A stretch of 60,965 bases of DNA from NCBI GenBank assembly GCA_947629935.1, contig CANRFQ010000005.1:1-60965 (forward strand), read 5' to 3'. Position numbers and translations under genes: made by a program. The stretch's first letter is position 1; every line of letters begins with the position of its first letter. This document shows positions 1 to 8,005 of this stretch, in pieces. Under the pieces are notes generated by a model that was not told the origin of the DNA, ran no database searches, and saw nothing but the letters and a program-made list of their open reading frames with translations. This DNA is from an uncultured Bacilli bacterium. Lineage in GTDB: Bacteria > Bacillota_I > Bacilli_A > RF39 > UBA660.

Positions 1-7
1 ATATTAA

Positions 8-46
8 AAATCTCTCCATTTCTTTTATTTTATCATGGAAAGATTT
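8..46 (-). terminator. Terminator after the phosphohexomutase gene
   Basis: Read on the minus strand, a 12-bp stem (arms at 35-46 and 8-19, one G-U type mismatch) is followed by a T-rich stretch at the window edge. It lies directly after the stop codon of the minus-strand gene ending at 52. Confidence 0.6.
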
Positions 47-51
47 CTTAT

Positions 52-1452
52 TTACACAATTTTATTTACAGACTCAAATTGATTATTTTTATTGATTAAA
101 TATTTTTGTAAAATGCTCATAAAGTGATTATTAATTGCATTTTGATCTTCTTTAGTATCTGCCTCGATTCGATAAGTTAGACAAGGGGTAGTGTTACTAG
201 CTCGAAGTAAGACCCAACCATGATCATAGAAAGCTTTGATTCCATCTATTTCTAATAATTTATAATTTAATTTTTCATACTCAATTTTTACTTCATTAAC
301 AATTGAAAATTTTTCTTTTTCATCTACTTTAATTTTAATTTCGGGAGTAATTAAATACTTGGGAACATCTTCAAACATATCGCTTAAATTAAGAGGAGTT
401 TTACTTAATATTTCTATAATTCTTAAACCATTATAGATTCCGGAATCGAATCCTGGCCATCTGTCATTAAAAAATAAATGCCCAGAATATTCACCTCCAA
501 ATGGTAAATTATCACTATTCACTTTAGCTCTTGTGTAAGAAGCACCCGTGCGACAAACAATGGGATTGCCATTTAATTTAATAATTTCTTCTTCTAATGC
601 TTTCGAACATTTAACATCATATAAAAATGATTTATTAGTAACATTGTTAATAATATCGTGAACTATTAAAATCATTAGATATTCCGTGGAAACAATTTCA
701 CCTAAATTATTGACTATTCCTAAGCGATCTCCATCGCCATCAAAGGCTACACCAAGATCGGCTTTAACTTCTTTTACTTTTTCCTGTAGCATAACTAAAT
801 TTTCTGCCACATTAGGATCTGGATGATGATTAGGAAAATTAGGATCACTAACATCATTAATCATAATAATATCTAAATTTGGAAATAAAGAATAAATATC
901 TTTGGCAAATAAAGATGTGGTGCCATTACCTGGGTCAATTACTACTTTTAAAGGGCGACTACCCATTTTAATATTATCTTTTATTAACGAACTATAGTAG
1001 GGAAGGATATTAAAATCTCTGACTGTTCCTTGTCCTTGTAAAAAATTACCTTTTAAAGTAAAATCACGAAAGTCATAAATTTGCTTACCGCGAGCCATTC
1101 CTAGATTATCAAAAGTAAATTTGAAACCATTATATTCTTTGGGATTGTGACTGGCTGTAACCATTAAGCCAAAAATAATATTAGTTTTAAGACAGGCATA
1201 AGCAAACATGGGTGTAGTACAAAGACCCAAATTAACAACATCAATACCACTATCAATTAAGCCTTTAATTAGATTTTTACTAAGGGCGGGACTAGACAAA
1301 CGATTATCTCGACCTACTACACAGACGTTTTGATTAAAATTTTGCTGGATATAACTACCATAACTTTGACCAATGATATAAGCTTCATTATCCGTTAAAT
1401 CTTCATTATAAATTCCTCTTATGTCATATTCTCTAAATATTTCTTTATTCAT
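52..1452 (-). CDS. Phosphomannomutase/phosphoglucomutase (alpha-D-phosphohexomutase)
   Basis: Interconverts hexose 1- and 6-phosphates to supply nucleotide sugars for envelope glycans. All four family signatures are visible in the 466-residue protein: the phosphoserine loop TASHNP near residue 100, the metal loop DGDGDR near 240, the sugar loop GEYSGH near 322, and the phosphate-binding RASNTTP near 419. A longer frame begins at a TTG at 1464, but the ATG at 1452 has a GGTGA ribosome site six bases upstream and the protein then begins MNKEIFREYDIRG, as usual for the family. It is divergent from the glycolipid glycosyltransferase gene, so a common role in envelope sugar metabolism is plausible. 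The sequence does not decide between mannose and glucose specificity. Confidence 0.92.
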   Translation of the reverse strand: MNKEIFREYDIRGIYNEDLTDNEAYIIGQSYGSYIQQNFNQNVCVVGRDNRLSSPALSKNLIKGLIDSGIDVVNLGLCTTPMFAYACLKTNIIFGLMVTASHNPKEYNGFKFTFDNLGMARGKQIYDFRDFTLKGNFLQGQGTVRDFNILPYYSSLIKDNIKMGSRPLKVVIDPGNGTTSLFAKDIYSLFPNLDIIMINDVSDPNFPNHHPDPNVAENLVMLQEKVKEVKADLGVAFDGDGDRLGIVNNLGEIVSTEYLMILIVHDIINNVTNKSFLYDVKCSKALEEEIIKLNGNPIVCRTGASYTRAKVNSDNLPFGGEYSGHLFFNDRWPGFDSGIYNGLRIIEILSKTPLNLSDMFEDVPKYLITPEIKIKVDEKEKFSIVNEVKIEYEKLNYKLLEIDGIKAFYDHGWVLLRASNTTPCLTYRIEADTKEDQNAINNHFMSILQKYLINKNNQFESVNKIV

Positions 1453-1559
1453 TATTTTCACCAATTTAAATATACCATTTTTTTAAAACCTAATCCATTG
1501 TTTTAACTATGTTTACAATTATATGGCAAAATTAGACATTTTTTCTAAAACAGGTATTT

Positions 1560-1588
1560 TTGCAAATTTTTTAAAAAGGTCGTATAAT
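1560..1588 (+). promoter_or_regulatory. SigA-type promoter for the glycosyltransferase gene
   Basis: TTGCAA (1560-1565), a 17-bp spacer, then TATAAT (1583-1588). Transcription would start near 1595, downstream of the TTG at 1593, which excludes that longer start and supports the ATG at 1608. Confidence 0.7.
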
Positions 1589-1607
1589 TATCTTGAGTGT
1601 GATACTT

Positions 1608-2768
1608 ATGATTAAAAAAATTCTTATTCCTTATGCCACTTATGGCAATGGACATAAAGTAGTAGCCAACTATATAAAAGAGAGATTTGAAAAGAAAAAT
1701 CCGGATATTAAAATTGAAACTTTAGATATCCTAGATTATGCGACACCTTTTATGAGAAAAGTAAGCAAAGGCTTATTTGAAAAAACCATGTTTGCTAAAA
1801 ATCCTATTATATGGGAGTTAATTTATCGTTTTTATAATCATAAATTTCGTTCTTTAGGCATGCGCAAGTTATGTTATCATTTATTTGATAATGACAAAAT
1901 GCGTTCTAAAATAGAAGATTATAATCCGGATATTATTATATCTACGCATTTTTTTGCTAGTATTTTAGCCTCTAAATATCTCAAAAATAATCTTATTCAA
2001 AGTAAACTTTATACAGTCATAACTGATTATGAGGTTCATGAAGTTTGGACCAAGTCTTTTAAATATGAGGAAGCAATTATCGTTAGCAATAAAGAAATGA
2101 GTAAAGAACTAACTAGTAAAGGCGTTCCTAAAAATAAGATTAAAGTTTTTGGTATTCCATTATCTGATGCTTTTTGTGCAGAATTAGATGTTAACACTTG
2201 TAAAAAGAAATTGAAATTAGATAATGGAAAATTAACAATTTTATTTTTTGGGGGTGGCAATAATTCGAGTGTATCTTTTCCTTTCTTAGAACATTTAATT
2301 CGCGAAAAATATGATTTTAATATAATTTTTATTGCCGGTAAAAATAATGATCTTAGAAAGCAAGTCAATGATATTGTAAAAAAAGAAGGTACTAAAAATA
2401 TCCAAGTGTTAGGTTTTGTAAATGGGGTTAAAGAATATATGACGGCTAGTGATTTAGTTATAACAAAACCTGGTGGTCTTACTGTTACCGAATGTCTATT
2501 TTTAAAAAAACCAATGCTTTTAATTAATAAAAGTGCGGGACAAGAAAAAGCTAATTATAAATATTTAGTTAAAAATAAATTTGCTTTAAAAGCCAGTAAT
2601 CCGAAAGAATTTGGGACTTATTTAACTAAAATTGCTAAAAATCCGCAAATTTTAAAAAAGATGAGCGATAATATGGCTCAGGATAAAAAGAAGACGGCTA
2701 TTGATGAGTTATATAGTTTAGTAATGAAAGAGCATAAATTTAAAGTTATAAATAAGAGGAAAGTTTGA
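1608..2768 (+). CDS. Processive diacylglycerol beta-glucosyltransferase-like protein (UgtP/MGDG synthase family)
   Basis: Probably transfers sugar from a UDP-sugar to diacylglycerol at the inner face of the membrane, making glycolipids that also anchor lipoteichoic acid. The 386-residue protein has the MGDG-synthase N-terminus (YATYGNGHKVVANYI, residues 8-22), a GGGNNSS loop near 216, and the GT28/GT-B nucleotide-sugar site KPGGLTVTE near 287-295. No signal peptide is seen, as expected for a cytosolic peripheral enzyme. The ATG at 1608 is preferred because a TTG-initiated frame at 1593 starts upstream of the predicted transcript. Its stop codon lies inside the -35 box of the next promoter. 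The sugar donor (glucose or galactose) cannot be told from sequence. Confidence 0.82.
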   Translation: MIKKILIPYATYGNGHKVVANYIKERFEKKNPDIKIETLDILDYATPFMRKVSKGLFEKTMFAKNPIIWELIYRFYNHKFRSLGMRKLCYHLFDNDKMRSKIEDYNPDIIISTHFFASILASKYLKNNLIQSKLYTVITDYEVHEVWTKSFKYEEAIIVSNKEMSKELTSKGVPKNKIKVFGIPLSDAFCAELDVNTCKKKLKLDNGKLTILFFGGGNNSSVSFPFLEHLIREKYDFNIIFIAGKNNDLRKQVNDIVKKEGTKNIQVLGFVNGVKEYMTASDLVITKPGGLTVTECLFLKKPMLLINKSAGQEKANYKYLVKNKFALKASNPKEFGTYLTKIAKNPQILKKMSDNMAQDKKKTAIDELYSLVMKEHKFKVINKRKV

Positions 2769-2793
2769 CAATTTGGTCTTAAAATAATATAAT
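2765..2793 (+). promoter_or_regulatory. Consensus SigA promoter of the T-box operon
   Basis: TTGACA (2765-2770), a 17-bp spacer, then TATAAT (2788-2793): a perfect match to consensus. The -35 box contains the TGA stop of the preceding gene. The start of transcription is expected near 2800. Confidence 0.88.
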
Positions 2794-2799
2794 AAAAAT

Positions 2800-3027
2800 C
2801 GTTAAAAGCAATTGACAAAGACGTTAATATATGAAGTTTAAAGAGAACTGATGGGTGGTGCAAATCAGGAAACAAAATATATTAAAGATCACTTTGGATG
2901 CGTTATATTGAAAAAAGTAAATATAAACGGGTTACTTACGTTACAAGTATTAAGTGTATGATTAAAATCATAAATTAAGGTGGTACCACGGGTATAAACT
3001 CGTCCTTTAGTTTATGATTTTTTTTTT
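2800..3027 (+). promoter_or_regulatory. T-box leader, isoleucine-specific
   Basis: A tRNA-sensing leader that permits transcription of the downstream genes when uncharged tRNA-Ile binds. Visible parts: a Stem I with arms TTAATATAT (2825-2833) and ATATATTAA (2878-2886); the AGAGAACTGAT...GGTGGTGC element with a CTGAT/ATCAG hairpin; an ATC triplet at 2888-2890 followed by A, in the specifier position; and the T-box core AAGGTGGTACCACGG at 2977-2991. The terminator form pairs 2964-2980 with 3004-3021 and ends in ten T residues (3018-3027). The Ile reading is supported by ileS downstream. The AAGGAGG of the next gene (3028-3034) follows immediately. Confidence 0.93.
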
Positions 3028-3040
3028 AAGGAGGTAGATA

Positions 3041-3673
3041 ATGAATAATTTAGTTGATGAAAATTTGTCAATTTCCGAAATTAGGAATATTGTTAGTCAA
3101 AGAATATATGAATTGATTAACAATCATGCAGCCGTTTCTTTTAATATTGAGCAGTTAAAAAAAATTCATTATTATCTCTTTCATGATATTTATCAAAACG
3201 CTGGTCAATTGCGAAAAGATAATTTATTTAAAAAAGAACAAATTATCGATAATGAAACAGTTTTATATGTTAACTATCAAGATATCGAAAATTATTTAAA
3301 GTATGATTTGGAAACGGAAAAAAACTATAATTATCAGGGTAAGACTACGGAAGAAATTTTAAAACACTTAGCTAAATTTACCGCCAACATTTGGCAGGCT
3401 CATCCTTTTTTGGATGGCAATACACGAACAGTTGCGGTATTTATGATAATTTATTTTAAACAACTCGGTTTTCAACCGGATAATGAAGTTTTAAAAAATA
3501 ATTTTAGCTATTTTCGAAACGCTTTAGTTTTAAGTAATTGCTTAGGAGAAAATATGCTCCCGCCTTATCAATATTTAATTAAATTTTATGAAAATGTCTT
3601 ATTTGCCCAAAATAATGAATTAGATATAAAAGAAATGTTTGAATTTAATGAAAACGAAAGAAGGAAAAGATAA
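3041..3673 (+). CDS. Fic-domain protein (putative AMP/NMP transferase)
   Basis: Fic enzymes move a nucleotide monophosphate, usually AMP, onto a hydroxyl of a target protein. The 210-residue protein carries an intact Fic loop, HPFLDGNTR, with the catalytic His at residue 121, and the upstream segment typical of the family (YLFHDIYQNAGQLRKDN, about residues 46-62). I see no clear inhibitory [S/T]xxxE[G/N] helix and no adjacent small antitoxin, so control may come from expression. The gene lies between the Ile T-box and ileS, and its TAA overlaps the ileS ATG by one base, so it should be induced by tRNA-Ile uncharging. The target is unknown. A link to IleRS or tRNA metabolism is inference from position alone. 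Confidence 0.88.
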   Translation: MNNLVDENLSISEIRNIVSQRIYELINNHAAVSFNIEQLKKIHYYLFHDIYQNAGQLRKDNLFKKEQIIDNETVLYVNYQDIENYLKYDLETEKNYNYQGKTTEEILKHLAKFTANIWQAHPFLDGNTRTVAVFMIIYFKQLGFQPDNEVLKNNFSYFRNALVLSNCLGENMLPPYQYLIKFYENVLFAQNNELDIKEMFEFNENERRKR

Positions 3674-6600
3674 TGAAAAATTTTAAAGAATTAGATAAAA
3701 GACCTGTTAGTGAGGTAGAAGAAAGTATTTTAGCTTCTTGGCAAAGCGTTAATGCTATGCATGATGAACAAGTAAAAGTCCATGAAAATGATAAAACGTT
3801 TGTCTTTTATGATGGACCAGCTTTTGCTAATGGTTTTCCGGGATTACATCACATGGTATCTAAAAATTTAAAAGATACAATTACGAAATACCATGTTATG
3901 AATGGCCATAAAGTTATTAGAAAAATTGGTTGGGATACCCATGGCCTACCTATTGAAAATCATGTCGAGAAAAAATTATGTATTTCTTCTAAAAAGGAAA
4001 TTGAAGCTTTGGGAGTCGATAAATTTAATGAGGAATGTCGTAAATCAGTACGCGAAAACGAAAGTGCTTTTTCCGATTTAACTAGTAAAATGGGACAGTT
4101 TTTTGATATAGAGCATCCTTACTTAACCTATAAAAATGAATATATTGAAACTGAGTGGTGGATTTTAAAAGAAATGTTTCAAAAAGGAATGTTTTATGAA
4201 GGAACCCGTGTTGTCCCTTATTGTCCGCATTGTGGAACCGGCCTGGCAACTCATGAAGTAGCCCAAAATTATCAAACAGATACGGCTATAACAGTTTATG
4301 TACCATTTAAGAAAAAAAATGAAGATGTTTACTTCTTAGTCTGGACCACAACACCATGGACTTTGATTGCTAATGTAGCTTTATGTGTTAATCCCGATGA
4401 AGAATACGCTTTAGTGGAATCAAAAGATACTAAATTTATTTTAGCTACCAAGCTTGTTAATAAAGTATTAGGTGATGAAGCTAAAATAATCGAAACTTTT
4501 AAAGGAAAAGATTTAGAATACCAAGAATATGAGCAATTAATTCCTTCTTTTGAAGTTGATAAAAAAGCCTTTTATGTAACTTGTGATAATTATGTTACGA
4601 TGGAAGATGGGACCGGTATTGTTCATATTGCTCCGGCTTTTGGTGAAGATGATGCTAATGTAGGAACGGCTTATGATTTACCATACTTAAATCCGGTTGG
4701 TAAAGATGGTTGTTATGTAGGCGGTTTATGGGACAAGAAATTCGTTCATGATGTCAATGAAGAAATAGTTACTTATTTGAAAGAAAATGGCAAATTATTT
4801 AAACGTCAAAAGGTAGCTCATGAATATCCTCATTGCTGGCGTTGTGACACTCCATTAATTTATTATTCAATGCCCAGTTACTATATTAAAGTCTCCGAAA
4901 TGCGTGATGATTTAGTCAAAGCAAATTCAAAAGTTAATTGGTATCCGGCTTATGTTGGAGAAAAACGCTTTGCTAATTGGCTTGCTAACGCGCGAGATTG
5001 GAATGTGTCTCGTAGTCGTTATTGGGGTAGTCCTATCCCTTATTGGAAGTGTGAATGTGGCAATACCGAAATGATTGGATCAATGGCCGAATTAAAAGAA
5101 AAAGCAATAGAACCAATTGGTGATGATCTTGATTTACATAAACCATATATTGATAATGTTCATCTTAAATGTACCAAATGTGGAAAAGAAATGACCCGTA
5201 TACCAGATGTATTAGATTGTTGGTTTGACTCTGGATCCATGCCTTTTGCTCAATATCATTATCCTTTTGAAAATAAAGAATTATGGGAAAGTCAATTTCC
5301 AGCCGACTTTATCTGTGAAGGTATTGATCAAACAAGAGGGTGGTTTTACACTTTAATGGTTATTTCTACCTTTTTAAAAGGCTGTTCACCATTTAAAAAC
5401 GTCTTAGTAAATGATTTGCTTTTAGATAGTGAAGGTAAGAAAATGAGTAAATCTCGTGGCAATATCGTCGAACCATTTACAACTATCAAAGAGTATGGTG
5501 CAGATACCGTAAGATTTTATCTTCCTTATGTTTCTCCTGTATGGACGCCTTTAAAATTTGATATTTCCGGATTAAAAGAAGTTTATTCGAAATTTTTTAA
5601 CCCTTTAAAGAATTCCTATAGTTTCTTCGCAACATATGCAAATATTGATAAAATAGATACCGATAAATGCCAAGTAGCTTATGAAAAACGCGAAGAGATA
5701 GATAAATGGCTTTTATCAAAATATAATCAACTTGTAAAAGATGTTCGTACTTCTTTTGCTGAATATGATCTAAATAAAATGGTGCACTATTTAGCAGACT
5801 TTGTGTCCGAAGATTTATCTAACTGGTATATTAGACGTAATCGTAATCGTTTTTGGGGTAATGGACTTAATGAAAATAAAAAGAGTGTATATATTACGAC
5901 TTATGAGGTATTAGTTGGTTTAGCCAAATTAATTGCCCCAATAACGCCTTTCATATCGGAAGAATTGTATCGTAATTTAACTAATGGAAAATCAGTACAT
6001 TTAAGTGATTATCCAACCGTTAATGAGAAATTAATAAATAAAGAAATTGAAGAAAAAATGGATTTAGTTCGTAATTTAATTAGTATAGGTCGTATGGCTA
6101 GAGAAGCAGCCAAGATAAAAGTACGTCAACCAATTAGTGAAGTTATTATTGATGGTAAAAATGAAACAATTTTAAAAGATCTCGTTAATTTAATCGAAGA
6201 AGAGTTAAATGTCAAAAAGGTTGTTTTTGAAAAAGATCTTTCTAAATACATGAATTTTACCATCAAACCGAATTTTAAAGTTGCGGGTCCTATATTTGGT
6301 GGCAATATTAAAGAGTTTACAACTATTTTAAATAATTATAGTGAAGATGATATTAAGAATTTACAAAATGGTAAGACACCTACAATAGAAATTAATGGTG
6401 AGGAATTTGTTATTTCTTTAGACATGGTAGATATTCGAATCAACTCCAAAGAGGGATTTGATGTTGGTATGGAAAATAATAACTTTATTATTTTAAATAC
6501 TAATTTAACTAAAGATTTAATTGAAGAGGGTATTGCGCGTGAATTTATTTCTAAAGTTCAAAATTTACGTAAATTAAATGGTTTAGAAATTGAAAATCGC

Positions 6601-6774
6601 ATCGAGTTAGAATTTAATGCTCAAGATAATATCAAAGAAGCACTTTTAAATAATGAAGAATATATAAAAGGAGAGACTTTAGCGACAACTTTTAAATATA
6701 TTCCTAGTGATTGCTCAGAAAAAATTGATATTAATGGCAATGTTGCTAGTATAAATCTAAAAAAGGTTGCTTAA
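3673..6774 (+). CDS. ileS: Isoleucyl-tRNA synthetase, type 2 (eukaryote-like)
   Basis: Charges tRNA-Ile with isoleucine. The 1033-residue class I enzyme has GLHH at 57-60 in the HIGH position, KMSKS at about 590-594, the editing-domain segments WTTTPWT and GTGIVHIAPAFGEDD, several CxxC zinc pairs, and a long anticodon-binding C-terminus. The active-site context (FYDGPAFANGFPG..., WDTHGLPIE) is that of type 2 IleRS, the clade commonly linked to mupirocin tolerance, rather than the shorter B. subtilis type. Start is set by the TAATG overlap with the fic gene. Expression is governed by the T-box at 2800-3027. Confidence 0.97.
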   Translation: MKNFKELDKRPVSEVEESILASWQSVNAMHDEQVKVHENDKTFVFYDGPAFANGFPGLHHMVSKNLKDTITKYHVMNGHKVIRKIGWDTHGLPIENHVEKKLCISSKKEIEALGVDKFNEECRKSVRENESAFSDLTSKMGQFFDIEHPYLTYKNEYIETEWWILKEMFQKGMFYEGTRVVPYCPHCGTGLATHEVAQNYQTDTAITVYVPFKKKNEDVYFLVWTTTPWTLIANVALCVNPDEEYALVESKDTKFILATKLVNKVLGDEAKIIETFKGKDLEYQEYEQLIPSFEVDKKAFYVTCDNYVTMEDGTGIVHIAPAFGEDDANVGTAYDLPYLNPVGKDGCYVGGLWDKKFVHDVNEEIVTYLKENGKLFKRQKVAHEYPHCWRCDTPLIYYSMPSYYIKVSEMRDDLVKANSKVNWYPAYVGEKRFANWLANARDWNVSRSRYWGSPIPYWKCECGNTEMIGSMAELKEKAIEPIGDDLDLHKPYIDNVHLKCTKCGKEMTRIPDVLDCWFDSGSMPFAQYHYPFENKELWESQFPADFICEGIDQTRGWFYTLMVISTFLKGCSPFKNVLVNDLLLDSEGKKMSKSRGNIVEPFTTIKEYGADTVRFYLPYVSPVWTPLKFDISGLKEVYSKFFNPLKNSYSFFATYANIDKIDTDKCQVAYEKREEIDKWLLSKYNQLVKDVRTSFAEYDLNKMVHYLADFVSEDLSNWYIRRNRNRFWGNGLNENKKSVYITTYEVLVGLAKLIAPITPFISEELYRNLTNGKSVHLSDYPTVNEKLINKEIEEKMDLVRNLISIGRMAREAAKIKVRQPISEVIIDGKNETILKDLVNLIEEELNVKKVVFEKDLSKYMNFTIKPNFKVAGPIFGGNIKEFTTILNNYSEDDIKNLQNGKTPTIEINGEEFVISLDMVDIRINSKEGFDVGMENNNFIILNTNLTKDLIEEGIAREFISKVQNLRKLNGLEIENRIELEFNAQDNIKEALLNNEEYIKGETLATTFKYIPSDCSEKIDINGNVASINLKKVA

Positions 6775-6782
6775 AATAAAAT

Positions 6783-7259
6783 ATGACTAAAGTAATTCAT
6801 CCTTTAAAACCTATTTATGATGAGAACTCAAAAATATTAATTTTGGGTTCTTTTCCTTCTGTTTATTCACGAGAAAAATGCTTTTACTATGCCCATCCGC
6901 AAAATCGCTTTTGGCGGGTTTTAGAAAATATTTTTAATGAGAAAATAACGGATAAAGAAAATTTTTTGCTTAAACATCATTTAGCCTTATGGGATGTTAT
7001 TGCGTCTTGTGAAATTCAAGGTTCTGCTGATGCTAGTATTAAAAATGTCAAAGTTAATGATATAGTGAGTTTAATAGAAAAGACAAACATTCAAAAAATT
7101 TTAATAAATGGGCAAAAAGCTTATCATTTATACTGCAAATATTTTCAAAATAAAATACCAATTAAAGTTGTAAATTTACCATCAACCTCGCCAGCTAATG
7201 CCACTTATAAATTAGATGATTTAATTAAGATTTATAAAGATAATATTATTGACAATTAG
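6783..7259 (+). CDS. Uracil/hypoxanthine-DNA glycosylase superfamily protein
   Basis: Base-excision repair enzyme of the uracil-DNA glycosylase fold, removing deaminated bases. The 158-residue protein shows motif 1 as GSFPS (22-26), the HPQNRFW segment (38-44), and the C-terminal LPSTSPANA (about 137-145). GSFPS rather than GxDPG points to the family 6 hypoxanthine-DNA glycosylase branch; Mug-like specificity is an alternative. It starts nine bases after ileS, and the nearest AAGG lies about 16 bases from the ATG, so it probably depends on coupling to the upstream gene. A promoter for the next locus overlaps its 3' end. Confidence 0.85.
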   Translation: MTKVIHPLKPIYDENSKILILGSFPSVYSREKCFYYAHPQNRFWRVLENIFNEKITDKENFLLKHHLALWDVIASCEIQGSADASIKNVKVNDIVSLIEKTNIQKILINGQKAYHLYCKYFQNKIPIKVVNLPSTSPANATYKLDDLIKIYKDNIIDN

Positions 7260-7277
7260 TAAAAATAGTGCTAGGAT
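7249..7277 (+). promoter_or_regulatory. Putative promoter of the toxIN-like locus
   Basis: TTGACA (7249-7254), a 17-bp spacer, then TAGGAT (7272-7277), overlapping the end of the glycosylase gene. A second possible -10 (TATAAT, 7306-7311) lies closer to the repeat but lacks a good -35. Confidence 0.5.
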
Positions 7278-7283
7278 AAAAAT

Positions 7284-7388
7284 GTATTAAATGAAACAAC
7301 TTTCATATAATACTAAAAAAGTCGGAATACCCTTGCCAAAGTAGGGAGTTAAAAAAGATACTAGAGTTTAGGCTTTACTCTAGTTTTA
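7284..7388 (+). ncRNA. Remnant toxI-like antitoxin RNA and its terminator
   Basis: TAAAAAAG occurs at 7314-7321 and again at 7350-7357, exactly 36 bases apart. It encloses one unit with a CCCT/AGGG hairpin, then an 8-base partial second unit. After this comes an 8-bp stem (7360-7367 with 7377-7384) and a short T run. A tandem-repeat RNA of about 35 bases, a hairpin terminator, then a ToxN-family gene is the known arrangement of type III toxin-antitoxin loci; A-rich repeat borders fit known ToxN cleavage sites. Only one full unit remains, where described ToxI-type loci usually have more than two, so the antitoxin looks reduced. Confidence 0.55.
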
Positions 7389-7438
7389 ATTTCAGAATAC
7401 AAACGAACAATATTTCGCAAAGAAAGAAGGCAAACAAA

Positions 7439-7980
7439 ATGAAATCTTTAAAGTTATATTTAATTGATGATGATTATATTAAGTTTTTAAGAAAGTTTGA
7501 TAAAAAAGTACCATATAATAAAGTCCAAAAAAGGCCATACGTAGGTGTAGTTTTCTATTATAATAAGATTAAATATTTTGCCCCTTTAACTTCGCCAAAG
7601 CTCAAACATTTAAAAATAAACAGCAATGCTGTAGTATATTTAAGATTAATCAAGGCCAGCTAGATGTAATTAATATAAATAATATGATACCGGTTACCTC
7701 GGATGTTTTAACCGAATTATTACCCATAATTGAAGATGATAAATATAGAGAATTAGTTATTAATCAATTAACTTATTTAAATGATAATAAAAGAAAATTA
7801 ATTAAAAAAGTTCACGTATTTTACAATTTATATTTAAAAAATCATTTAAGTCCAAATCAAAAAACTAGATGTTGCGATTTTAAGGTGCTAGAGAAAAACT
7901 ACAAAAATTTTGGAAAAGAAAACGGTAAAACAATAAAATATTTTTCCCTTATTTGCAATTTAGTAATTTTTTTAATATAA
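7439..7980 (+). pseudogene. Frameshifted ToxN/AbiQ-family type III toxin (endoribonuclease)
   Basis: Two frames together make one ToxN-family protein. 7439-7663 gives the N-terminus (KLYLIDDDYIKFLRKFDKKV, KRPYVGVV, YFAPLTSPKLKH). The other frame gives the C-terminus: reading from about 7643, KINQGQLDVININNMIPV runs into the frame annotated from 7684 and ends with the family's CCDFKVLE segment. Restoring one missing base at about 7640-7643 (TATTTAAG read as TAT-TT[T]-AAG) joins them into roughly 180 residues, the normal family length. Intact proteins are sequence-specific RNases held inactive by ToxI RNA and often act against phage. An AGAAGG ribosome site precedes the ATG. A sequencing error in the T run, or programmed shifting, cannot be excluded. 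Confidence 0.85.
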
Positions 7981-7981
7981 T
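7953..7981 (+). promoter_or_regulatory. SigA-type promoter for engB
   Basis: TTGCAA (7953-7958), a 17-bp spacer, then TATAAT (7976-7981), overlapping the last codons of the toxN remnant. Start of transcription is expected near 7988, which agrees with translation from 8006. Confidence 0.72.
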
Positions 7982-8005
7982 GTATTACACGTGGGTGATT
8001 TTTAT

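Noticed and set aside
2036-2368. Open frame of 110 codons on the minus strand
   Set aside because: It lies wholly inside the glycosyltransferase gene, has no ribosome site, and its sequence is low-complexity Leu/Ser/Phe, as expected for an antisense shadow.
2766-2768. Mycoplasma-type code with TGA as Trp
   Set aside because: TGA ends several genes cleanly at family length (glycosyltransferase, rlmN, gerAC), and no gene needs TGA read as Trp.
2812-2817. Second TTGACA inside the T-box region
   Set aside because: It lies downstream of the expected start of transcription and has no -10 at 16-18 bases; it belongs to the Stem I sequence.
7314-7357. CRISPR-like repeat
   Set aside because: There are only two 8-base borders 36 bases apart, and no spacers or cas genes; a toxI unit fits better.
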